From contig ML133401.1 in the NCBI GenBank assembly GCA_003864495.1, forward strand, positions 1,317,308 through 1,381,307: a stretch of 64,000 nucleotides of DNA. The letters run 5' to 3'. Positions 1-14,700 of the stretch are shown in pieces. The notes under the pieces were generated by a model that made no database searches, had not been told where the DNA came from, and saw only the letters and a program-made list of their open reading frames with translations. Each line of letters starts with the position of its first letter. Position 1 is the stretch's first letter. The translations under genes and the position numbers were made by a program. The stretch is from Nemopilema nomurai (Eukaryota > Cnidaria > Scyphozoa > Rhizostomeae > Rhizostomatidae).

Positions 1-1860
1 TCATAAACACATTCTAGAAACATCACTGACATGAAGGGGAAGTGGATTATTTGAGAGAAATTCCGTACCGGCAACTCTTCAATTTTAGGCCCAAAAGCAA
101 GGCTATAGCCTTAGAAAAAGGCAATTTTTTGGTGGAAATTTTTTATTACAAATCGGACTGTTAACAGTCTATACATCATAAAGACATTCTAGAAACATCA
201 CTGATATGATGGGGAAGTTGATCATTTGAGAGAAATACCGTACCGGCAACTCTTCAATTTTAGGCCCAAAAGCAAGGCTATAGCCTTAGAAAAGGCAAAT
301 TTTTGGTGGAAATTTTTTATTAGTAATCGGACTGTTAACAGTCTATACATCATAAATACATTCTAGAAACATCACTGATATGAGGGAAGTTGATCATTTG
401 AGAGAAATTCCGTACCGGCAACTCTTCAATTTTAGGCCCAAAAGCAAGGCTATAGCCTTAGAAAAAGGCAATTTTTGGTGGAAATTTTTTATTAGCAATC
501 TGACTGTTAACAGTATATACATCGTAAATACATTCTAGAAACATCACTGACATGAAGGGGAAGTGGAATTATTTGAGAGAATTTCCGTACCGGCAACTCT
601 TCAATTTTAGGCCCAAAAGCAAGGCTATAGCCTTAGAAAAAGGCAATTTTTTGTGGAAATTTTTTATTAGCAATCTGACTGTTAACAGTCTATACATCGT
701 TAATACATTCTAGAAACATCACTGATATGATGGGGAAGTTGATCATTTGAGAGAAATTCCGTACCGGCAACTATTCAATTTTAGGCCCAAAAGCAAGGCT
801 ATAGCCTTAGAAAGAGGCAATTTTTTGGTGGAAATTTTTTATTAGTAATCGGACTGTTAACAGTCTATACATCATAAAGACATTCTAGAAACATCACTGA
901 TATGATGGGGAAGTTGATCATTTGAGAGGAATTCCGTACCGGCAACTATTCAATTTTAGGCCCAAAAGCAAGGCTATAGCCTTAGAAAAAGGCAATTTTT
1001 TGGTGGAAATTTTTTATTAGTAATCGGACTGTTACCAGTCTATACATCATAAAGACATTCTAGAAACATCACTGATGTGATGGGGAAGTTGATCATTTGA
1101 GAGAAATACCGTACCGGCAACTCTTCAATTTTAGGCCCAAAAGCAAGGCTATAGCCTTAGAAAAAGGCAATTTTTTGGTGGAAATTTTTCATTAGTAATC
1201 GGACTGTTAACAGTATAAACATCGTAAATACATTCTAGAAACATCACTGATATGATGGGGAAGTTGATCATTTGAGAGAAATTCCGTACCGGCAACTCTT
1301 CAATTTTAGGCCCAAAAGCAAGGCTATAGCCTTAGAAAAAGGCAATTTTTTGGTGGAAATTTTTCATTAGTAATCTGACTGTTAACAGTATATACATCAT
1401 AAATACATTCTAGAAACATCACTGACATGAAGGGCAAGTTGATCATTTGAGAGGAATTCCGTACCGGCAACTCTTCAATTTTAGGCCCAAAAGCAAGGCT
1501 ATAGCCTTAGAAAAAGGCAATATTTTGGTGGAAATTTTTTATTAAAAATCGGACTGTTAACAGTATATACATCATAAAGACATTCTAGAAACATCACTGA
1601 TGTGATGGGGAAGTTGATCATTTGAGAGAAATACCGTACCGGCAACTCTTCAATTTTAGGCCCAAAAGCAAGGCTATAGCCTTAGAAAAGGCAATTTTTT
1701 GGTGGAAATTTTTCATTAGTAATCGGACTGTTAACAGTATAAACATCGTAAATACATTCTAGAAACGTCACTGACGTGATGGGGAAGTTGATCATTAGAG
1801 AGAAATTCCGTACCGGCAACTCTTCAATTTTAGGCCCAAAAGTAAGGTCATAGGCATAGC
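1..1860. repeat. Satellite array, about 175-bp unit, about 10.6 copies
   Basis: The landmark attctagaaa recurs at 11, 186, 360, 532, 707, 882, 1057, 1232, 1407, 1582 and 1756, giving steps of 172-175 bp. The array is already running at base 1, so its left end is outside the window. The last copy loses similarity near 1843. Most units carry two perfect palindromes, ACTGTTAACAGT (12 bp) and AAGGCTATAGCCTT (14 bp), plus the shorter TTCTAGAA. Copies differ mainly by single substitutions and one-base changes in T or A runs. No coding frame is conserved. It lies about 900 bp beyond the 3' end of the dynamin gene. Confidence 0.97.
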
Positions 1861-2762
1861 CTTATAGCAAAATGAATTGTTGAAGGCAGGCACTATATTT
1901 GAATTGGTTACTTGAGTTGAGAGGACTTCCGTCAATAGCTGGTCGACGTTTCTTGCCGCTTTATTACTGTCGAAAAGCAGCTCCGACGAGCCGGCTGATC
2001 ATAGCCAAAGACATTTGGCCAAAGAGAAAAATAAAAAATTTCGCTGACAAGATTTTGACAAGTCGTGCACAGGAATGACGTTTTAAGAAATTGAGATCTT
2101 TTCAGAATTTATAGAATTTTACAGATACTTCTATGAAAAATTACCATAATCAGGCGAAATCACATTAATCCATGCTAAACACCCTTGGAAAACCCTGAAC
2201 TGGCACCATTTTGCTTCCTTCTCGCCGAAGTATGGGAAGGGTCTCCTCCTCCTCAGAGTACAATCAAAACTGAACACACGGCAGTTTGGTCTCAAATTTT
2301 GGTGGTAGTTTTCAAAGATTGCAGACTTGATAATGGAATGCGAAGAAGTATCCAAGTTTAGGCCAATGCAAGCTGACGTCTCTTGGGTGAAAGAGAATCA
2401 CTGGAACAATCACCAACCGTACTTTCACATTTGAGAGAAATCATTAGATATAACTCATCATCGACAAGAGAAAATATTATTGTTTGGACTTCTAAGGACG
2501 AAGGGGCAAAAATTACTTAATTTTACTGGCCAAAGTCAATGGCCAATTGTCCAGTATACCTCAGTGATTCTCGAAATTCTGCTAACAATTAAACTTGACA
2601 GAACAAAAATTACTACAATCATTAAACAATAGAATTACATACGAAAATAAGGGGGTAAAAATATAAACAAGTTCTTTCCTGCAAATTAAACTAACATCAA
2701 ACAGTATACTTCAATATCAGTGCTTTGGCCAATTCACTTGCTATTAGAAGCGAATGAGTGGA
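1861..2762. other. Unique spacer / dynamin 3' flank
   Basis: No gene is seen between the satellite array and the dynamin stop codon. The stretch probably includes the dynamin 3' untranslated region. A minus-strand AATAAA lies near 1957-1962, about 800 bp past the stop, but I cannot tell whether it is used. Confidence 0.5.
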
Positions 2763-5700
2763 TTATGGTCGGTTTGGAACTGGCGGTGGACGTGCTCCTG
2801 GAGCGGGCCTTGTTGGGGCTGGTCGTCTGCAACAAAATAAACACTCTGTAATTCTCTTGATACTGGGAAATGGGGAAACAGTGAGTCCATAGTTCTATAA
2901 ACAGGATTACAATATGTGAATTTATACAAGTGATACGCGATTGCAGACGCGTGATTAGCTTATTATCTCTCAACCGAATATGTTTTCCTGAAACAAACAT
3001 GCTTTACGGCAAAAAAGCAAAGTTTTCCTGAAACGCTCACAACATCCTAAATGAAACATAGCTTTATGTAAATCGCTTCTCAAGATTTACATCAAAAGTT
3101 ACAATCGGTGTGCCATTATCAAATTAATTCAAAATCAGATGGCTTACTTCGGTATGAACGGTCCCCCTGAATTGGCTTCTGAACTTGGAAGATCCTTGTT
3201 GGATGGTCTTGAGGGAATATGCGGCCTCGGGGGAGCCTGCGCAGCAGGAGTCGGCCGTTGCGGAGGCGGTCTAGCTGGTTCTCTTTGGAAAGATCATGTT
3301 ACAATTGAGAATTGAAGCACAGAAGGCACATGGGAATGCAAGGCAGAAATTAGGCCAAAAGCTGGCGGTCGTATTTGATTCCCCTAGCAGGGCGTTCCTG
3401 AAGCATACTTTCAAGTCATTTGCAGGTGGTTGTCAAGAGGGCTCGCCTTAGTCGATATATGTTAAGTAAGATCTTTCTATTTCAAGATTTATGGGAACTC
3501 GGCTGAAAAAAGTTCCCTATTATGACCTTCGGATGCAGCGTCTATGGCAAATGGAGGCATTGACGTCATATTCATGATTCGTTTACTTACGGTTTGAGAT
3601 GCTCGAAATCCGTCAAATCATGATCCACAGGTGGAGGTAATGGGGTTGATATGGTTGATGAGCTGACGTCGCCAATGATTTTCAAAGCATCCCTGCTAGC
3701 GTGGTAAATTCTTAAAATTTCATTGCGACGAGCCACTTCCGCGTCACTTTCGTGCATCATGTCATTCTTGTGAACAGAAACAAACAAATAAAGGTTAACT
3801 CGCAAATTGGCTACTGTTTGAATCTGCTTTGAATACTTCATGTAAAATCAGTCAGTCAGTCAGTCAGTCGGTCAGTCAGTCAGTCAGTCAGTCAGTCAGT
3901 CGGTCAGTCAGTCAGTCAGTCAGTCAGTCAGTCAGTCAGTCAGTCAGCCAGTCAGTCAGTCAGTCAGTCAGTCAGTCAGTCAGTCAGTCAGTCAGTCAGT
4001 CAGTCAGTCAGTCAGTCAGTCAGTCAGTCAGTCAGTCAGTCAGTCAGTCAGTCAGTCAGTCAGTCAGTCAGTCAGTCAGTCAGTCAGTCAGTCTTCACAA
4101 AATACGCCCTATGCTTAAGACACCTCAAAGCAGTCATTTATACCGGCCATGTGGCTGTATACACACCGTGTTGCCTTTGGCATATAGGTTCGCTAGAAGT
4201 TCTGCTTGTACAAAATCTTTAATCTGAAAAAAATGCATAATATAAAATATTAGATCACACTTAAAACTAAAGACCTGCAGAATTTTACTGGACAGGAATT
4301 TTAGTTGAAAAGACTTTAGGTTCAAAATGCCGCTAGCATATTTGTATATGTTGATTCTTGGAAGATCATAGGGTACCCAACCTCGAAAACCAAGTTCCTG
4401 TATACGTGAATCCACAGTGTATTGCACAAAGTGACATGCATTGGTCTATTTTGAAGTCCCATGGCATTCTATCAAACTATAAATGACGTCACTCAACAAA
4501 CTATGTTACTTTCCATGAAGAATGTTACAGTCTCTTGCTCTCCAGTCTGCTTCTGTATCCATAATTCATTGAGTCCAACAGTAACTGTCAACAGGAGGAT
4601 GTCCACAGAGGTACAATTTGCCCCCTTTCCTTCTTTAGCAGTGCGAGTAAATCATTTCCCAAATAAATATGAATAGAATAAATTCTTTTCTTCGCTTACC
4701 TTGTTCACGACAATGAACATGATGATCTTTGGAACCATATCCTGGATACCCTTGCTGACGATTCGCATATACGAGGCAACTAAATACCGGACCGTCTCCA
4801 CTTGTCGCTCGAGGATCGGATCCAACGACCCTAGCTCGCTCGACTGTTGAAGAGGAATAAACGATGCAACATTAGTGCTACATTTACATACACAGAATTG
4901 GATCAAACGAAATGTAAAACGTTACATAGATAGCAGGGTACTAACGTAATCACGACAGGAAGAAAGATAAGGAGCTCAACTTTAAAACTCTTATAAAACA
5001 CGCACGATGAACTTTCAACTCTCGATTTTCACGGATAATAAGGTCACATTACATATAAGATTAACTTGTGGAGTCTGTTTCTAGGGACATGAAAAATATT
5101 GTGAGAACACTATAAAGGAAATGGAAACAAAGAGTTTTCAAGGCCCAAAATCAGCTCCTTGGCTGTTACGTGCCCATGCAGGGTATAGGCAAACCAGTTG
5201 CCTCTATTCATCAAGAGTTCCGTTAAAAAAAGTGTAGAATCAGAATGAAAACTTTGCTTTACAAAGCTTACCGAGCTATCATCGTCATTCCTATCTCGTT
5301 CTGGAAACACACCGGCGCGAAGAAACGAGGCTTTCCAGCTGTCGACAGTATCTTGGGTCTCAGCAGACAATTCCAACTGTTTGTAGTCCTTCAATAGGTT
5401 CCTGAAAAATGAACAGAAGAAATAAGACAAATGTACGTTGAGATGGATCTTAACAGCAGAAGATCAAGCTGGCTACTTGACATTCGAACAGACTGCTATG
5501 CATAGAAAAGAAGTTTAAAATTTCGAGATATCTTATTTTCGCGGCCAAGCCAATGAAGTTTTTGAATATTTGGCACCAATTTGATTTTTCTTCTTTTTCA
5601 TACTCTGAAGTACGAAGTCTACAAACTTGAAACTCTAAAACGTACGCTGCTTTCGGTCGTACAGCCTTGAGAAGACATAGACACGAGTATACCATCAATA

Positions 5701-8700
5701 GTCTGCAATATCTCTGTGTGGATATTTGCCTAAACGGCAAGCTTAACAGAGTTTATCGGGTTTTTACGGGTGCAGAGTTAGCCTAAACACCTACTTTGAT
5801 TCCGGGTTGAAGAGCGCAAAATAATGGCGTTTTGACAGCAAGCCGCTTTCTACATCCCTGAGTCTGCAGTCTTGCAGCCGTAGTTGGTACTTTGTTTCTT
5901 TCTCCTAGGAAGTCAATGTAGAATGAAAAGATAGCGGAACATATCAATCATAGAAAGAAATATGATTCAATAACACATTTTTCAACTGAAACATTCTTGC
6001 CCTTCAAAGGCTTTGTTCTGGAGGGTGTGTAGATTCTGCGATAAACGCTATAAAATATATACAAACGTATATACACAGATTACAGAAACAAGACAGAGGA
6101 TCAAAGAGAGGCTACTTACACTATCGTCCTTGTACCAAGTGAGGGACTCGGCTGAAAATGACGTCAGAAAAAAGTGAGAGAAAAAACAAATAAAAACCAG
6201 AAGATACTAAAAGGCTATTGAAGTACGTGTTAACATGAAAGCTTTTAAAATTCACATATGAATAACTGGCAATGTCTCCTTGCCCTTTCTTTACACCTTC
6301 TTTACAATAAGCTGACAAGTGGCCTAAACAAAGAGTATCACTGATAAAGATGCTGATCGAGTCGGTGATGGATCACGTACCAGTCAAGACGAACCAATAA
6401 TCCTTAGAGACTTTCATGAAACCTCCTCCGCCAAGAGTCAGCCAGCCTTTCCGTATCACCTGGTTTCCAACGTTCAGCTTACGGCTTCTCGTCTCCCCTG
6501 AGTTGCTGGCCTTGGACTGCGCTCTAAAAATCGGTTCCAGACATCCTGAGTGATAGTCACTTTTATTGGCAAAATGAATCGAAAGAAATTGGGCTGTACC
6601 AAGATGCTATCACTATAACGTGGATTACTGTCTACTCTCTGTTATCTAAAAAGGGCACTATGCCAGGGAGACAGAGCCCCACACACTTGTGGTATCTAGG
6701 ACAGGACGGTTCTATGTTGCCTTTCGTTTAATTTGATCACCAGGCGAATGAATGAGGATAAAAGCAGCCTTAAAATATTTTACTTTAAATGAAAATTTAA
6801 TGTAACGTACCAATAGATAGCAAATAAAGAAAAGATGCGGTGAGAGATATCTGAAAGCTGAGGAAAATATTTTGGCCTGATTCACGTACAACTAGACTGC
6901 TTGCTTCTTACATCTAGCTAATATTTTTTGATACTCACTCTGCAAAGCCAATGAAATCAGGATGCTGTGTGTTTATATACGCAAGCTCGATTTCAACGAG
7001 CAGTTTCACCTAAAAAAATCAAGCATCGAATTACCGTGAACCATCTAGGCTAGTATCATACTCATAACGGATGTAGGAAATTTTCCGTTCACTAATAATT
7101 AAAGAGTGAGGTCTTAAAACCCCCCTTTCAATCAGCAGGTGGTAAATCCATGGACCAGAGCAAAAGAGCTACTCGTGAATCCACATTTTTGCAACCTGCA
7201 TTTCAAATGGACAACAAAAACAACCTTGCCAGAATATCTCAAACCTTGAAGCAAACTGAAGAGAAGATAAATAAAAATTAAACTAAAAACAAAACAAATA
7301 TATTATTCTTGCATAAAATAACGTATAACTCACAGGAATAAATATTTACATTATTTACTAACGATGCAATTATAAGTATCAAATAACATTAAAATGTTTT
7401 ATGTTAAAAACACTGATTATGCCGATAAATTTAGAAGTGAAAGGCTTAAAAAAGAAACATTTGACACATACTTGTTCCTTCGCCTTTATTTCTGATTCTC
7501 TTATTTCTGTTAAACAGATCATTTCAACTTCATCCTTTAATCCAGGGTATTTTTCCATCTTTAAAAAGAAAGAATCGATATGTCATTAAGGCAGAAAAGG
7601 CAATGGTGATTGGAATTTAAAAAAAACCAAGATCAGCAATGCATAGAGTTGGTATCAGAATCGGGTGCTGAAATGGATACATGTGACGAAGCTTTCACTC
7701 TTCAACCAAAAAACCTTTAATAGCTTTGAGAGTCGTGAATATAGTCTAAATATAACATCAATATGACTTTACTAATAAAAAACAACTAAAATTAGTTGTA
7801 TCATGACCGGTGATTTGTATTTGAAAAGGGGGTGTGAAAATGAAGAGGTTTAGTATAGCTTTCTTCGTTGCCTTAAGAAATGCTTCGCCCTTCAAAAAGT
7901 GGGAGGAGGAATTGCTTCCTCTGTTTGTCAAATGTCGTTCACATATTGTTACAATACATAGAAATTATTTCAGCAACCCTCTGTTTTTTGTATCTGCCTC
8001 AAGAAAAAGGTAACGATATTACCAGCATGAATATTCACGGAAAGATAAAAAGATTTGTTGCTTTAAAATCCTCGAGATAACATATATGACTTTAAAGCTA
8101 ATAATATTGAAGAGCAGAGCTTGGTCTATTTGCTGGCCCACTTAATGCAAACAGAGAGCATTAAAAAATAAATATCGGAAAGAATTCGCCACTCTCATCC
8201 ACATAAAAAGTCAGAAAACAGGGAAATCGAGCACAGTGGGTAAGTGCCTTGTTGGCTTCCATTAAAGATTTATCAGATGGTGCAGCATCTGGTAGATTTA
8301 TAGCACAAACACCACAAAACAACATACCTTATCAGTGCATTTTTTCACGATGCTTACAAGTTCAGTCATGACCATATCAACACAACGAATGGCCGGTGAC
8401 CTTAAGCGATCTATCTGCTTTTTGACGATTGCTTCGAATGCCATGTCCGGCGTGAACAGTCCTGACCTAAAACAGTGTTTCCATTATAGTGTTTCCATAA
8501 CAGTAGCTTACTATAAAAAAAGGAAAATTCGCTGAAGAGACAGTACTGAGCCAATGTTTACAGTAGAAGCAGGATTGCAGAGCCTTTTATCTTCGATTAG
8601 TCACCTTTTTAACTAGCCTCCTCCCCCCCCCCCTAAAAAACTTTGCCCCTTCATCGACTTTCTATACGTTCAGAATAATGTTTGAGTCCCCAAAACATAG

Positions 8701-11700
8701 TGAGTCCCTCTGGCATAAAAATGAGCCTTTGCGGTGAGTCATAGATGATTCACAGAGATATCTATCCATCTCTCATCAACATGATGATCCACCTACACAT
8801 TTGAAAGAAAACTGCGAAAAAAAGAATACAAAGAAATTATGTCTATGAAAGATACTAATCTTAGAACAGACGCGAGAAAGTCATGTTTCCATTCAAAGTT
8901 TGTTCATTAAGTATGCATTGATTACTGCAGATACAATAACAAATTGTTCACCTTATTCCGTGAATATTCTTAATGGCAAAACTTATCTCCTTTCGTAGCT
9001 GTTTTTCATCATACTCGACCTGGAAAAAACGGTTCAATGATCACTCTATTAGCAGCGACAATGACAAAAATAATAACTTCACAACAGCTGGTCTCGTCCG
9101 AGGCAAATAAATTTCCAAAAACACAGACATCAAACAAAGATGATCATCTTCTAGAAAAGCATTTTACCATTAAGACCGGCAATAACGTCTGTAATAAAGA
9201 TGTCCATACCTTGACTAATTCAAAGGGAAATCGCTCGTTAAAAATTCTGTTGATTTTGGCTCCGCCTGATAGCTGGGCGGTGTCAATCTCATCTCCGCCA
9301 CCTTCAATTATCCTCTCAATATCTGCACTATAGTTCTGCAACATCCTGACCAAAAAATTAAAGGCAAATATTTCATTCTCTGTTGAATTATTCATAAAAA
9401 ATGAAAAAATTAGGGTTCTCAAAAATGATTGCCTTGAACATTTCACGACATTAAAATCGTTCCATTAATGTTTTAAGGCACACACATAAATGACATCCTT
9501 AAAAAAGGTAGGGTGTAATATTTCAATAGAGGATGTGATTCAACAGATAGTACAAATCAAAATATAAATTGTTATACATCCTTATAATAAAACATTTCCA
9601 TCAAAATTTAAGTCCGCATACAGCATGAGTGCCTTTGTCTTTGCAGTTGGATCATCTGGCCTGAAATTTTTGTATTCTTCCACTTCTTTTTCCATAGACA
9701 AAACCTGATCTTGTAGCTTGTTTTTCAATGCTGGCAAAGTTTCACGGATGTGGTTCGTCAGTTGCTGTGAACCAAAGAAAAAAAATTCGAAGAAAGTAGC
9801 TATGATGTTTGATAAGCTATGACTACGCTTTCTCTAAAGACAATAAAAATAAAAAACAAACTTAATTCATACGTATTTGAGGCCCAGAGTATTTAAACGA
9901 CGTATTCTTTCTACTCCCTTCAATTAGGCTTATCAACTTGCCAAAGCAGCTCTTGAGTTAAACAGTTGCATTAAAAGTAGTAAAATAATTGAACTTCACA
10001 GCGAACGCCTTCATATACAAAGTAGCTTTTTCGGAATGAACAAAAAAATTGCGTTAACGATTTAGGGAAAATTCGAAACAAGTAACAACAAATTTACGGA
10101 CTTTCAACAGCTGCGAGTTAAGTGATTGATAAAAAGTGTATCTTGCCTGGTTAAGAGTTTTCTGCAAAAATGGTGTTCCCATTCTGTCAGCTAAGTGCCT
10201 ATACGACAAAAATCACCAGTTTTATTAAAACATGCAATCAATACGCGAACACAAGTGGGTTTAAACAAATCTGATCAAAATGCTTTCAATAGAAATTTCT
10301 AATATAATTTTGCATTTGCTTTGCGCAAAAAAAATCCTATCATCAAATTTGAATATTAGCACACATCACACGTAGAATATTAATTTGAAAAGGAAAAAGT
10401 CAGAAGTGGAGCTAGTTCCAGACGGGGCCTAAAATGGTGGTGGACAAAAACAGCAAAATAGTTGATAGACATTTTATTGCGTATAACTCATATCTTATCG
10501 CAATGACCTGTAAGCTGGATGACTAAGAAAGAATTTTCTCTCTGCTGCCATAGCTGCCTTTATGTCTTTTCTTCCATCAATGTCCTTCTGACTTCGATTC
10601 ACAATGCCAATGTACCCTTTAAAATGGAAGAATCTCAACTTAGGGTTCTGCATCTATGAAGCTCCTACAGGACATAGTGGAGGTAACAAGAAATGGTGTG
10701 ACGTTATCTAGCAGTGGAAACTAATCACTGCAAAAGAAAATCGGAGAATGGGTGGGCCTTAAAGAGTAACCCATGAATGTCTAAGGTACGAGCGTTGCTT
10801 TTAACATCAGAGATTACCAAATATAATCAAGTATTAGGATTATAAGACTGCAAAGTTTAAATAAAAATACAGGGTCGCAAGGACTCTTGTCTCACCTCTC
10901 CTAAGGGGATATACCTTGTTCTCCAATATTTCTTTCGCATCGGTCCCCTCATCCATCAGATCTAATTTCGTTACTACTCCAATTGTTCTTTCTCCTGAAA
11001 AGTTACAGATAGATTCAGACAATGCAGTTATTAGTGCCAAAGAAGTTACTGAGAAAACCGATTGAGCCTTCAAAGTGTAAAGTGAAAAGCAGAGTAAGCA
11101 ACCACATAATATGAAACACCGCAAACTGTTTTGATTGTTTTAAATGAAAGCATACAGGGTTAAAGTTTACACTAAACTGAGGATTCAGTACCTTGAGGGT
11201 CAGCTTCTTGGGCGGCTCTTAATGCATCTGAGTTTGCCAAGTCAGAATTGGCAGGGGACACAGCAAGGATCAAACAATTGGGCTTAGTGATAAATGACAT
11301 CACCATATCTTTAATTTGGCGCTCAATATCAGGTGGCTGCCCAGGAATTGCAATCCTTGTCATCCCTGGCAAGTCTATTAGTGTCAGGTTCAGTACTGCA
11401 AAAACAAAAATTAAAAACTTCTGAAGATTTAGAGAAAATTCAAGCAAAAATGATTATTTCTTAAGGTTTAAGAAAAGTGATTTCAAGTTCTGATTTGGAA
11501 ATCTGAAAAAAACTATTTTGCACTTGTTTGCAGAGCTTTCTAGGGGTGAGAAGAATAATTATAGGAAAAGTGGATCTACTTTAAAAAGAGTATAAAATAT
11601 TTGCATGCATGGAAAGAAAAAAGAAATTTTTTTAACAAGACACAGCATTCAACATCAATAGAATTTAAGAAATCAACTGTTTTTCCTAAGAACTGGTCAC

Positions 11701-14700
11701 AAGTCAATTTCCTTACATTAAGGAATATATATGTGATATGAACTGGTTTTCATACAAATAACATCAACAGTTGAAATAAAAAGAATCTGCATAAATTTTG
11801 CCAGGCATTTTTGTACCAATGCAAATTCCTCAGGTATACTGGGTGATGCAAAGATTATCAAGCCTTTCAAACATAAAAATTTCCACAAACAACTGTTTGC
11901 AAAACCTGTGTTTGCATGAGTGATTAATCATTTTTCATTGATCATTAATCATGACTGATTAAATTTTTATGAATAATCAGCATTCAGTCAGTGCCAGGGT
12001 CAACTAGGAGAAGAAGAGGGCAACTTTAGTCCCATTTTTTTGTCTGCCATAACTTGGACAGATATAATGACATAAATCTAGTATTGATTGAAATTGCAGT
12101 TATTAACAAGGGAAACTGAAAGAAAATAACAAGCTATCCATAAAACAGTGCCTCATCACTTTCAAGTATTCTGTCATTCTTCACAGAAGGAATACAAAAG
12201 CTTCTATTTGTAACTCATTGCTTGGGTGTCACTGTTAGCTGTTGATGTTGCCAAGAGCAACTACATACTCTTGGGCAGGCAAGAGCAACTACATACTCTT
12301 GGGCAGGCAAGAGCAACTACATACTCTTGGGCAGGCAAGAGCAACTACATACTCTTGGGCAGGCTCCAGTAGCCCATTGGAAGGTCTTTTACCACAATTA
12401 CACAAATGCACATCAACAATTCCCCTATCAAGAAACTCCATATTTGATATTAGCCTGACCAGTACAATATTAATGCATTTTGTAGTCCAGTCTCCAACTC
12501 CATTGTTATCACTTCTCAGAAAACCACAGGAAAGGAGGATGACAAAAGATAGTGTTGTTGCGGGTGCATGTAAAAATGATTCTGCAGCTGTTATACTAGG
12601 CAAGAATTATCCCAGCTAAGTTTTATAAAGCCAGACTTTGAAAAGTTCATGATCAAGAATAATATATATGAATAATTAAGCATCAGCTTGTGGTCAAGGG
12701 TGCAGTATGCTAAAAAAACCTCAATTAATGATATAGCCATGGAACTAATCTTAAATTTAGGGTATCTTCAAAGCTGTAAGCTCCACCCTGAACAATGAAT
12801 TTTGTGAATCTATGTTCCATGAGTAAAGTTGTTGCAATAGATAAAATAATTAAGTGTAGTATGATGAACACACAATGCTGAGTGATGTATAATGATACAT
12901 GTGTTTAACAAATGTATCAAGCTATACTCATATGAACAAATGTAATAGACAAATCAAAGGAAACAATTAGACAAACCATGTGGTGAGTAGACCCTGAGAT
13001 TGATGGGAATTGGGGAAACATTCTTCGTTTTGCCTGTTACTCTGTCAGTTTCATCCTCAATTTCTTGCCGTACTGCATTAAAGTCAGTGAACTTTTTGTT
13101 TTTGCAGTGGAGAAACTCAGCATACTCTGGAAAAAAATTGCTGTTCACATAATCTGCTTCGAACCATACCAAGTTGACAATCCAAGTCAACGTTAAGGAT
13201 AACAATTTTTATTCCTTTTTTACCTTTCTGTCATTAGTACTAGCATTGAAGCTAATGCCTTGAAGGTGTGTGAAACTTTTGTCAATTGTATTCATTAAGA
13301 TGCCATCTTCAAATTATATGGCAAAATTTTGGCACAAAATCATGAATTACATTAATTTTCTAATGTGTGTGTAACCACATTGAGTCACTACTGACCTCAT
13401 TCAGTTCAGCTGTTCAATGCCCATCAAGCAACTTACCATAAACACAACATGACAAGTTGTCAGAAGCAAATTTTTGCTGCTTTTGCTGAAATCTTGATTT
13501 TTTAAGTAACAATTTATTCAAAGAAGAAAATATAACTCTCCGATTTTTTGCCCAGAATCAGCCATAAGACAGGTCTCAAAGTTGGAAAATTGGAAACTTG
13601 TAAAATTTTGCCAACATTGAGATTTTCACACAAATGTCCCTAGCTGTTGTTGCCATGGCAATGATATGTCTACTTATTTATCACAGTAGGTCATTAATGC
13701 TTTTGTAAAATATTTTTTTAAGTTCATTTTTAGATTTTGCATGCGCAATTTACTTGGCTTTGGTATTTTTTCACTTGAATGCAATGCTTGCTGGCAGTTC
13801 TGGTTGTTCAAAAAATGCTTTAAATTCAAAATGGCAGACCTTGTAAAATTGGGACAAAAAACAGGAAATTTCAAATGTTTCTACTTTTGGACATATTGAA
13901 GATATTCACTTGAAATTTTAAATTTCAGTTTATGCCATATCTACCTACATTTACACAAAAAATTCTGAGAGCATGGGTGACATGGATGTCCCTCTTGATA
14001 TGGAATGGCCCAGTAGAAAATACTTAGCTTCACAATTATAAACATTTTCAATTGGATGACAACTTCAGTACCTCAAACTGCAGTTCATCATTGATCTTAG
14101 ATAAAAGTCACCAAATTGTTACCTGTATTTGAATAATTTAGCTGCAAAATTAATGGCCTTCTTGTAACTATCCCAGAGCCTCTTGGCAGAAAATCTCTGT
14201 TGGAGAAGGCAGAAAGTTAATGGTTGTTGTTTATTTTATTAGTACTGAAAGAACTTCAAGCATTAATGAATTTTCAGGCAATACTGATCTTGTCTAGATG
14301 TTAATCAGCACTTAAAAGGCAGCTTGTCTTTAGATATTAAAGCAAAAGCAAAACAAAGAATATCTTCAAAAAATGTACCAGGAACAACCTGATCTCACAG
14401 ATAAGCAATATTAGCCAGTTAAAAGGTGAACAAAGATGCTAAAAACTTTTCATGTGCTACTCTATAATCAGAGCAGTGCTCTGTTTTGCCCTCACATATT
14501 CTAAGAAATGTTACTATTCCATACAAGTTGGTAAAACTTATTTGCAATGTTAGATTACCAAACTTTTACTGCAGATGAACAAAATTGGGAGTGCATCGTT
14601 TGTAATTAGAAGGATTTTTTGGAGAAAAATTGCTTGACCAAGAACAAAGACTAATTGAGGTAAACATCATAATCTTGCCATTTGCTTATTAATGCAATTA

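Noticed and set aside
3829..4227. Plus-strand frame encoding a long Ser-Val-Ser-Gln repeat protein
   Set aside because: It is the translation of the (GTCA)n microsatellite inside a dynamin intron; a four-base repeat without a plus-strand stop is open in all three frames.
12252..12363. CRISPR-like array
   Set aside because: The whole 28-bp unit repeats without variable spacers, in an animal intron.
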